NCBI GenBank assembly: GCA_013140485.1
Contig: JABFSS010000035.1
Span: forward strand, 1 to 6,520
Reading direction: 5' to 3'
DNA from: Candidatus Peribacteraceae bacterium
GTDB lineage: Bacteria > Patescibacteriota > Gracilibacteria > Peribacterales > Peribacteraceae
DNA length: 6,520 nucleotides
Shown: positions 1 to 6,300 of the stretch, in pieces
How positions within the stretch are numbered: the first letter of the stretch is position 1
How the letters are laid out: every line of letters starts with the position of its first letter
Notes under the pieces: model-generated
Databases searched by the model: none
Told to the model about the DNA's origin: nothing
What the model saw: only the letters and a program-made list of their open reading frames with translations
Program-made: the position numbers and the translations under genes

Positions 1-59
1 CTCAAACCCCTGGCCTCTACAATGCGAATGTAGCGCTCTATCAGCTGAGCTACAGCCCC
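1..59 (-). tRNA. tRNA-Ala, anticodon CGC (3' end outside window)
   Basis: Read on the minus strand from position 59, the acceptor 5' strand GGGGCTG is followed by T8 A9, a D stem GCTC/GAGC, an anticodon stem CTACA/TGTAG with loop TTCGCAT, variable loop AGGCC and the start of a T arm (AGGGG, then TTTGAG). Anticodon CGC reads GCG, alanine. The GGGGCTGTAGCTCAG start is typical of bacterial tRNA-Ala. The gene is cut at the left edge, so the 3' half of the T arm, the acceptor 3' strand (including the G3:U70 test) and any CCA are not visible. Two normally near-invariant bases are changed together: position 19 is A rather than G and position 56 is T rather than C, so the D-loop/T-loop tertiary pair would be A19-U56. 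The 32-38 pair is U-U. All visible stems are intact, so this does not look like a pseudogene. It lies 76 bases downstream of tRNA-Phe on the same strand and may be co-transcribed with it. Confidence 0.93.
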
Positions 60-94
60 ACGAGTGATATGACTTGGATGCGTTGTGGCCGGAG

Positions 95-109
95 CGTCGC
101 AGCGCGACG
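95..109. repeat. Short perfect hairpin in tRNA spacer
   Basis: CGTCGC, a three-base spacer AGC and GCGACG form a perfect 6-bp stem in the 76-base spacer between the two tRNA genes. On the minus (tRNA) strand it is followed by CTCCGG and not by a T run, so it does not meet the usual pattern of an intrinsic terminator. It could be an RNA processing signal in a dicistronic tRNA transcript or part of the neighbouring palindromic element. Confidence 0.5.
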
Positions 110-139
110 ACCATGAGCGAGCGAAGCGAGTCAAATGGT
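110..139. repeat. GA-rich palindromic element abutting the tRNA-Phe 3' end
   Basis: ACCAT at 110-114 is complementary to ATGGT at 135-139. Between them, GC dinucleotides alternate with GA dinucleotides around a central GCGAAGC at 121-127. The heptamer d(GCGAAGC) is known as an unusually stable mini-hairpin with a sheared G-A closed GAA loop, and flanking GA/GA steps can stack as tandem sheared pairs. The right arm overlaps the last four bases of tRNA-Phe (discriminator and CCA). The core GAGCGAGCGA also occurs in the palindrome at 3276-3321, so the two may belong to one dispersed family. The function is unknown. Confidence 0.5.
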
Positions 140-210
140 GGCCCCGGTCAGAGTCGAACTGACTACGCCTGCCTCTTCAGGGCAGCGCTCTACCGATGAG
201 CTACAGGGCC
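136..210 (-). tRNA. tRNA-Phe, anticodon GAA, CCA encoded
   Basis: This is a complete 75-nt cloverleaf read from 210 to 136. The acceptor is GGCCCTG/CGGGGCC (one T-G wobble), the D stem GCTC/GAGC has a 7-base loop ATCGGTA, the anticodon stem is CTGCC/GGCAG with loop CTGAAGA, the variable loop is GCGTA, the T stem is GTCAG/CTGAC with loop TTCGACT, the discriminator is A73, and CCA is encoded at 138-136. Anticodon GAA reads UUC/UUU. Two points are odd. Base 37 is G, where bacterial tRNA-Phe nearly always has A (substrate of the isopentenyl pathway). The Levitt pair 15-48 is U-A instead of the usual purine-pyrimidine order. G18, G19, T54, T55, C56 and A58 are normal. A plausible promoter lies directly upstream (221-248). 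Confidence 0.95.
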
Positions 211-220
211 ACGTGTCGCA

Positions 221-248
221 ATACTATCAAATACTCACGGGGTTCCAA
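221..248 (-). promoter_or_regulatory. Probable sigma70-type promoter for tRNA-Phe
   Basis: On the minus strand, TTGGAA (248-243, four of six bases matching the -35 consensus) is followed by a 16-base spacer and TAGTAT (226-221, five of six matching the -10 consensus). A TG one base before the -10 hexamer makes it an extended -10. Initiation would fall a few bases before the tRNA 5' end at 210, leaving a short leader as is usual for tRNA genes. The region 211-327 between the divergent genes holds this promoter, the box at 315-320 and nothing else I can support. Confidence 0.55.
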
Positions 249-314
249 ACACCTTCTTCGACCGAATTTTGCATCAGCACGCACGATGCTACGCAGGCAT
301 CCATGACGGTCACG

Positions 315-320
315 TATACT
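315..320 (+). promoter_or_regulatory. -10-like box TATACT close to the start codon (possible leaderless mRNA)
   Basis: TATACT matches five of six bases of the -10 consensus and ends seven bases before the ATG at 328. That is the spacing expected if transcription starts at or next to the start codon. No convincing -35 hexamer is seen at 16-18 bases upstream (the region around 291-298 reads ACGCAGGC). The bases before the ATG contain no Shine-Dalgarno-like run, which agrees with a leaderless transcript but does not prove it. Confidence 0.35.
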
Positions 321-327
321 GCGATCC

Positions 328-942
328 ATGACGTCATGGACAAACGATCTTTCCGAAAAAGAAATCCGCTTCCTCCGTTCGCTCAAGGCGCCGTGGAAAA
401 TTCAGGATTTTCTGGATTCCCTTCCCATGAACTTCCGCGATACCTGTTATTCGCCCAGGATGGTCCTCAGGAATCGAAAGGCTCACTGCATGGAAGGCGC
501 GATGCTCGCCGCAGTCGCTCTTCGGTTCGCCGGTTATCCCCCGCTGGTCATGGACCTTAAATCCGTTCCGCACGATGACGATCACGTCGTTGCGGTCTTC
601 CGGCATGACCGGCACTGGGGCGCGATCAGTAAAACCAATCACGGCGTCCTGCGGTACCGAGAGCCCATTTACAAAACGATCCGCGAGCTTGCGATGTCGT
701 ACTTTCACGAATACTTCTTGAATGACGGCTCGAAGACGTTGCGGTCGTATTCGAATCCCGTCGATCTCTCACGCTTCGATAAACGTGGATGGATGACGGA
801 CGAGGAGGATGTCGAGTATGTGCCGGAGTACGTGGATGACGTGCGTCATTATCCGATGCTCTCCAAAATGCAGATTTCTCGGCTTCGCAAAGCCGATATC
901 ATCGAGAGGAAAATGGGGGCGATCACCGAGTGGTCACGCTGA
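328..942 (+). CDS. Transglutaminase-like / cysteine-protease-fold protein, 204 aa
   Basis: This is a predicted small soluble protein with no signal peptide or membrane segment. Its central part follows the order of a bacterial transglutaminase-like core. There is a Cys at residue 54 (codon 487-489) in A-H-C-M-E-G-A-M-L, at the start of a helix with the typical ALRFAGYPP ending; a His at residue 86 (583-585) in D-D-D-H-V-V-A-V-F, at the start of a beta strand; then W97-G-A-I-S-K-T-N. The third triad residue is unclear: the position usually holding Asp is Ser101, and Asn104 is a possible substitute. The following segment (YREPIYKTIRELAMSYFHEYF region, residues 110-130) looks strongly conserved in style but I cannot assign it a role. 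The C-terminal 70 residues are charged. ATG 328 is the only likely start, because an in-frame TGA lies at 304-306 and no other ATG/GTG/TTG lies between. No Shine-Dalgarno is present. Its last 20 bases overlap the convergent pbpC gene. The substrate is unknown; protease, peptidase or transglutaminase activity are all possible. Confidence 0.82.
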   Translation: MTSWTNDLSEKEIRFLRSLKAPWKIQDFLDSLPMNFRDTCYSPRMVLRNRKAHCMEGAMLAAVALRFAGYPPLVMDLKSVPHDDDHVVAVFRHDRHWGAISKTNHGVLRYREPIYKTIRELAMSYFHEYFLNDGSKTLRSYSNPVDLSRFDKRGWMTDEEDVEYVPEYVDDVRHYPMLSKMQISRLRKADIIERKMGAITEWSR

Positions 943-3280
943 TCGAGATTTGCTCGCGGCTAGACCCGGATTTTGCCTCGACGTTCCATTCTCCCACTCT
1001 TGGTTTCCATTCCAGCCGAAAGTCCGGGGCTTTTCCTGAGCCAACCTTGGCCCCATTCACGAACCATTCTATTTCCTTGATATCTGGACTCGCCGAAGCT
1101 TCGAATATGATTTTCTCGCTCGCATCGGGAACCAAAGGATCCAGTTCAAACTGATCATGATTGTTGGGTTTGGTGATTGTCAGCCATGATTCGGATGGTC
1201 GAATGGCCGGATGGTCAGATGGTCCGCAAAGCGGCGAATAATCGCGTGGAGATTCCTTCCATCCATTCTCCCGCGCCCATCGCTGCAGTTCCGGCGGAAA
1301 GACGGTGAAGACTTCGTCGCGGACATACTGCTTCTGGCACGACTCCCCTGCTCGTAGTCCGTTTCGCGTATCAATCGTGATTTTCCGGTAGATGTCATCC
1401 AAGTCTTTCGGTTCCGTGCCTGCAATGAATTTCTCGCGCGTGACGGCCGGGCAGTCAGGTGTGGGTAACTTTCCCGAGAGTTTGCAGATTTCTTTTTCAA
1501 CGATCCCCGCCGGCCTCACGAACTGCTTTACGGGCAATCCACGCGTCGCAGCAAGCATCACATCGTGGAAGATCGGACCCGCACCGGTGACGCCGGAAGT
1601 CCCTTTCATCGGAGAATTGTCGGCATTGCCGACCCAAACGCCGACGACGCGCGACGGCGTATAACCGATCGTCCAGTTGTCTCGGGAGTTTCGGGTTGTT
1701 CCGGTCTTCGCGGCTACGGGAAAATCGAAGTTCAGAGGGCCGGTGTCGCCGAATTCCGGAAGACGCGCCTGATCGTCACTGAGAATGTCACTGACCAGCC
1801 AGGCTACCGCCGGATTCAGGATGGAGTGACTAGGACTCGCGGGGTCGGTCATGAGCGATCTCTCGTGCAGGATTTCCCCGTTCCGTGGAAAAATGGCAAA
1901 CGATCGAGAGAGCTCCATCAGTGATATTTCCGCATCTCCAAGCGTTAAAGCAAGACCGTAGTGTTCCGGATTCTGCGTGAGCGAGGTGATGCCGGTGTCT
2001 TTGAGGAATGCCAGGAGATTCCCGACGCCGGTCTTCTCCAGGACTTTGACCGCCGCGATGTTATACGAGTTCGCAAGCGCCTCACGGTAGCGGACGAGAC
2101 CGTGATAGCCGTAATCATAGTTACGGGGAATGTAGGGATTTCCTTGCTGTGTGAAGAACTGAGATTCGACGTCGGCAATGGTCGTGGCCGCGGTCGCGCC
2201 CTGCGTGAAGGCGAGCGCATACGTGAAGGGCTTCATCGTCGAACCCGGCTGGCGCGGAGAAATGGCGACGTTGACGGCGCCATCATGCTCGGCGTCGAAG
2301 TAATCGGCGCTCCCGACCATCGCGAGGATGTCTCCCGTGTGTGCATCCAACACAACTGCTGCGGCCGAGGTGACATTCTTGTCGTAGAGCTTGGCCAGTC
2401 TGTTGTCGATCGACCGCTCGACTTCGTGCTGGAGATCAAGATCGAGGGTCGTTCGGATCACCGTTGCATCTTCCGGCAAATCGTCCCGGCCCAAAATCCA
2501 GAAGACGAAGTGTGGCGCTTCGATCTCGATGCGGTCCGGCGCGAGATGAATCTCCGCTTTCGAGGCTTCCTCTTCCTGCTCGGCGGTGATATCCCCTTTC
2601 GCCCGCATGGACGCGAGGACGGTCTTCTGGCGCTCCCGCGCGGCCTTCATACTCTTAAACGGATCGAAAGCATTTGGTGATTGCAGCAGCCCTACAAGCA
2701 GTGATGTCTCGGCCAGACTCAGTTCATGCGCGGATTTGCCGAAGTACGTCTTGGTCGCCGCTTCCAGTCCGTATGCCTGGTGTCCGAAGTAGGCAGAGTT
2801 GAGGTAGGCCTCGAGGATGTCTTCTTTGGATGACCGAAGTTCCAGGCGCACCGCGTACCAGGTTTCGAGAATCTTGGAGAAGAGTGACCGCGCGGATTGC
2901 CGCCGGATGCGGATCAATTGCTGCGTGATCGTCGACCCTCCGCTGACGACTCTTCCAGACGTCACGTTCTGGTAGAGCGCGCGGGCCGTGCCGCGAAGGC
3001 TTACTCCATGATGATCGAAGAACGTCCGGTCCTCGGTATCAATGACTGCCTGGAGGGCTAATGGCGGAATTTCGCCGTAGGAAAGCCACTCCTGGCTGCC
3101 CGATGCGCCGCGTCGAAACTCATACAACAGCCGGCCGTTGCGGTCGGTGATTCTCACGGGACGTTCCGACGATCCGGTGAGAACGGACGAGGGCAAAGGC
3201 GCAAACAAGAGCGTCAGTAAAAGCAACAGAGCTAAACCTGCTGATAGTAAGCGCCAATGCTGTCTGAGCGGGAATGTCAT
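923..3280 (-). CDS. pbpC: Penicillin-binding protein 1C, bifunctional glycosyltransferase/transpeptidase, 785 aa
   Basis: This class A PBP polymerises lipid II into glycan strands and cross-links peptides on the outer face of the cytoplasmic membrane. Residues about 10-28 form one N-terminal membrane anchor after a basic start. The GT51 domain (about 45-225) has EDRTFFDHHG with catalytic Glu83, GGSTITQQL at 114-122, KILETWYAVRLE at 136-147 and ILEAYLN with Glu157. The transpeptidase domain (about 300-575) has S347-T-M-K350, S405-Y-N407 and K525-T-G-T. The C-terminal 90 residues, starting near SWLTITKP (698), match the beta-sandwich domain specific to PBP1C (BiPBP_C). The length is close to the 770 aa of E. 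coli PbpC. ATG 3280 is chosen because it leaves the basic residues before the anchor and has GGAG nine bases upstream; a longer reading to 3559 only adds an Arg-rich out-of-frame translation of the upstream gene. It lies 41 bases after the macroglobulin stop, as in yfhM-pbpC. Both start signals are inside a palindrome. An 8-bp tandem repeat encodes the linker before the last domain. Confidence 0.96.
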   Translation of the reverse strand: MTFPLRQHWRLLSAGLALLLLLTLLFAPLPSSVLTGSSERPVRITDRNGRLLYEFRRGASGSQEWLSYGEIPPLALQAVIDTEDRTFFDHHGVSLRGTARALYQNVTSGRVVSGGSTITQQLIRIRRQSARSLFSKILETWYAVRLELRSSKEDILEAYLNSAYFGHQAYGLEAATKTYFGKSAHELSLAETSLLVGLLQSPNAFDPFKSMKAARERQKTVLASMRAKGDITAEQEEEASKAEIHLAPDRIEIEAPHFVFWILGRDDLPEDATVIRTTLDLDLQHEVERSIDNRLAKLYDKNVTSAAAVVLDAHTGDILAMVGSADYFDAEHDGAVNVAISPRQPGSTMKPFTYALAFTQGATAATTIADVESQFFTQQGNPYIPRNYDYGYHGLVRYREALANSYNIAAVKVLEKTGVGNLLAFLKDTGITSLTQNPEHYGLALTLGDAEISLMELSRSFAIFPRNGEILHERSLMTDPASPSHSILNPAVAWLVSDILSDDQARLPEFGDTGPLNFDFPVAAKTGTTRNSRDNWTIGYTPSRVVGVWVGNADNSPMKGTSGVTGAGPIFHDVMLAATRGLPVKQFVRPAGIVEKEICKLSGKLPTPDCPAVTREKFIAGTEPKDLDDIYRKITIDTRNGLRAGESCQKQYVRDEVFTVFPPELQRWARENGWKESPRDYSPLCGPSDHPAIRPSESWLTITKPNNHDQFELDPLVPDASEKIIFEASASPDIKEIEWFVNGAKVGSGKAPDFRLEWKPRVGEWNVEAKSGSSREQISISVTTR
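1193..1224 (-). repeat. Four imperfect 8-bp tandem units inside pbpC
   Basis: On the minus strand four consecutive octamers read GACCATCT, GACCATCC, GGCCATTC and GACCATCC. They encode the Pro/Ser/His-rich linker (about residues 687-696, PSDHPAIRPS) between the transpeptidase domain and the C-terminal beta-sandwich domain. Eight is not a multiple of three, so gain or loss of one unit would shift the frame and remove the C-terminal domain. Confidence 0.7.
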
Positions 3281-3321
3281 GCTGAGGTGCTCCGAGCGAG
3301 CGAGGAGCCACGAAGCATGAC
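3276..3321. repeat. 46-base palindrome covering the pbpC translation start
   Basis: The arms GTCATGCT (3276-3283) and AGCATGAC (3314-3321) are perfectly complementary. Going inward there are GA/GA opposing bases (tandem sheared G-A pairs possible), a G-C pair, two mismatches, a 5-bp stem GCTCC/GGAGC, and the loop GAGCGAGCGA. The ends resemble the TCATGCTGAG...CGAAGCATGA palindromes that I recall as dispersed intergenic repeats in many environmental bacteria. On the minus-strand mRNA the element begins at the base directly after the macroglobulin stop codon (3324-3322). It contains the GGAG (3293-3290) and ends with the ATG (3280-3278) of pbpC plus two further bases. Confidence 0.8.
3290..3293 (-). 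promoter_or_regulatory. Ribosome binding site GGAG for pbpC, within a stem
   Basis: GGAG on the minus strand ends nine bases before the ATG at 3280, which is good Shine-Dalgarno spacing and supports this start. In the folded palindrome it pairs with CTCC (3307-3304), so it would be hidden until the structure is opened. Confidence 0.6.
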
Positions 3322-6300
3322 TCACTCTTTGACCGTAAACCACTTCCCCTCGGTCTGTCCGAAATTCTCCGGGAAGTACATTTCGAAGATGCGGGCCGGT
3401 CGCTCGCGGAAGGTGCCGGGGGTCGTCGCGCGGACGAGGTAGGTGTACTTGTAGACGCCGGCGGGCAAGTAATCGGCGAAGAGGAAGACGCGGTCGTCGC
3501 GGAACTCGCGGTGTGTGAAGCGCCAGAGTCCGTTGTCCGTTTCTTCGTCCCACCACCATGGCCCGTAGTAATTGCCGGAGTTCATGCCGTACGAGAGGCC
3601 GGTCATGTCTTGCTCTTGGGCGCTTTGCTGCGGTTGACCCTGCTGCCTGTTGGTCTTGAGACCCGGATCGATGCCTTCCAAACCGGCCGGATGCGGGCTC
3701 TCGACGGCGACGAAGTAGCGGTCTTCGGGAACCGTCATCGTGAGCGTGACGCGGTAGGTTTCACCGACCTTCACGGCGCTGTAGAACTGCGGACCTTTGG
3801 CGTCGACCGAGCCCAGCTCGCGCAGAATGGAGATCCCCTGGTCCACCGCGGGAATCACGTCGCCCGTGTAGAAGTACGAGAGCAGGAGGTCGTAGAACAT
3901 TTTTCCTTTACCATCGATGCCGATCTTGACCGTGTTCTCCTTGCCGCGCGTGAGTTCGCTCAGCGCGACGGTGACTTCCTTCCGCGTGAGAATATTCGTC
4001 TTGTCGAATTTTTGCGTGACGACCATCTTGCCGTTTATTTCGACGCCGCCGATATAGTCGCCGGAGAGTTCGCCGCTGGCCTTGAGGTATTCGACCAGCG
4101 CCAGGATCGTCTGCGTCGTTGATTGCGTCGTGTCCCAGTGACCGTCCGTGCGCGTGGCCAGCAGGAAGCGGATGAACTGCGGAATGTAGACGTTGCTCGG
4201 ATCGATGCGGATCATCGCCTGGAGCGTCTCGGCCGTCGTGCGGGTGTTCGTCTGCATCAAGATCCTGTACGCGCGCTCGCGCGGCTCTTCCACGTGAGCA
4301 CCGCGTGGATCGATCTTCGCATTATCGAGCACGTGGCTCAGCAGATCCTGGGCTTTCTTTGTCTGTCCCGCCTTGTGCATCGCCATCGCCAGCTCCGCCT
4401 GCGAGAAGACCGGCAGACTCTGGCGCTTTTCGTACAAGTTATTGAGCAGGTTCACGTCGGGCTTCCCGGTCTCGGCGAGGACGAACAAGATGTACGCGCG
4501 CGTCGCGAGGTCGATCGACTGATCGAATTTGCCGCCTGCACGTAGGACGTTGTTCAGGTACTCCCCTGCCCGGCTCATGACCACGGTATCGACGGTGTAT
4601 CCGCTGTCCTTCGCGAGACGCATGCCATAGAGAACGTAGGCCGTCAGGTACGGGCTGCTCTCCCAGCTCTCCTGCCAGTAGCCGAAACCACCATCGGCCC
4701 TCTGGAACTGGTAGAGCTCGCTCACGGACGTGGAGATGCGCGCATTGAGCGTGGCGTCATCGACGATTTTGAACGCGTCAAAGCCCTGCAGACGCTTGAT
4801 CGCGAGTTGTGGGAGGAATGCCGACGTCACCTGCTCCGCGCAGCCGTAGGGGTAGTAGTACAGGTAATCGAGGCCGCCCGGGAGGTACGTCGCCAGCGAC
4901 GGAGAGACAGTGACTTCCAGTTTTCCGGTCGACGCGTCCTTCTCCGATGGAGCCAGCACGGTCTCGGTCACCAGGTTTTCCGTCACGCCCGTTGTGGCGA
5001 CCGACTGCGGCGTGCCGAAGATGAACACGGGAATCTTTTCGACGATGGAATCGCGGGCGCCGTCCGTCTGTGCGGTCATCTGGAGTTTCAGTTCTTCGAC
5101 GTTCTGGACGACCACGGGGAAGCTGACCGTAACCATGGAGCCGGGCTTCACGGTGACAGACTGCGTCTTCTTGCCCGTGATATCGAAACCTGATCCTTCC
5201 AACGTCACGGCGAATTCCGTCGCTGCAGGAAGGAAATTATGCACGATCGCACCGAGCGTGATCTTGTCGCCGCGGACGGCGAATCGCGGCCGGACAGGCC
5301 GCAGAATGACGTTCTTTGTCGCCACCACCTCACGAGCCGCTCCGCCGAACTTGCCGTCTTTGGTGCTGCCGAGCGCGAGGAGCTGCCATGTCGTCAGGTT
5401 CTGCGGGAGATCGAACGATACGGACGCCTTGCCGGCCGCGTCGGTCACCACCGTCGGATTCCAGTAGGCGGTGTCTTCAAAGTGCTCGCGGGTCTGTTCC
5501 TCGAATCCCCCGCCGCCTCCGCCCTTGGACCCCGGCTTGAAACGCTCGATCAAGTACGTGAGCATCTGGGACGTGTAGACGCCCAGTCCGTGGTCGGCGT
5601 AGAAATTGGCGATGAGGTCGGGCATTTCAAAGCCGGCGAGCGCGAGCACGCTCATGTCGACGGCGGCCAGCGTGAATTCGCCTTGGACGGGTTTTCCGGT
5701 GGAATCGGTGACGGTCACCGACGCATGTACTTTTTCTCCCGGCAAGTATTGCTTCTTGTCGGTATCAACCGAAACGTTGAGCGTTTTCTTCTTGGTCTCG
5801 ACATGGAGCTGCGCGTAGCCGACGCGGAAGGCGGGAACACCCGTGTCCTTGCCTAGCTCGTCGAACGTCTCGCCTTCGCGGGGCTTCACGATGACCACCG
5901 ACGCGTACACGTTCGGAACGAAGTCTTCGGTAATGGGGATTTCGATCGGCAGCGCGTTGCTCGTGACGTCGATGAGTTTGTGCGTGAGCACGTTCTCGCG
6001 CTCCACCGTGACCAGCGCCTTGACGCCCTTGCCCTGGAAGGGCGACTTTACCAGGAGTTTGGCGATGTCGCCGACCGCGTACTCCGCCTTGTCGGTGATC
6101 ACCTCGATGCGGTCGTTGTTCGAGTGTGGCCAGTTCATATATGTACTCGACCAGGCGTACAGGCTGGTGCTTGCGACGGCCGTTCTGCCGGCCGCGTCCT
6201 TCGTTTCGACTCTAAGAATGTACTGCCCTCCGTCCGGCAGCAGGATGTTCGCCGTTGCTTTGCCGTTGGTCTCCGTGACGATGGTTTGGTCCGACACGAA

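Noticed and set aside
95..109. Intrinsic terminator after tRNA-Phe
   Set aside because: A good 6-bp stem is present, but no T run follows on the minus strand.
90..134. Separate promoter for tRNA-Ala (TTGACT at 134-129 on the minus strand)
   Set aside because: The -35-like hexamer has no -10 match at 16-18 bases; the sequence there is GTCGTC. Co-transcription with tRNA-Phe is simpler.
135..560. 141-aa plus-strand reading frame
   Set aside because: It begins inside the tRNA-Phe gene and runs across the transglutaminase-like gene in another frame. Its composition is low in structure and no family is recognisable.
3276..3321. Palindrome as a transcription terminator of the macroglobulin gene
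   Set aside because: No T run follows on the minus strand, and the 3' arm is the start of pbpC. A role in translation fits better.
3281..3559. N-terminal extension of pbpC by 93 residues
   Set aside because: It is an out-of-frame, Arg-rich reading of the macroglobulin gene. The true start at 3280 has a Shine-Dalgarno sequence and directly precedes the membrane anchor.
5506..5523. G-rich run as a frameshift or slippage site
   Set aside because: It encodes six Gly through mixed GGC/GGA/GGG codons in the macroglobulin flexible segment. Glycine-rich loops are common there, and the frame is intact on both sides.
3511..5856. Several plus-strand reading frames of 128-205 aa opposite the macroglobulin gene
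   Set aside because: They are antisense shadows produced by G+C-rich codon use. They are rich in Arg, Val and His, with no domain, start signal or independent conservation evidence.
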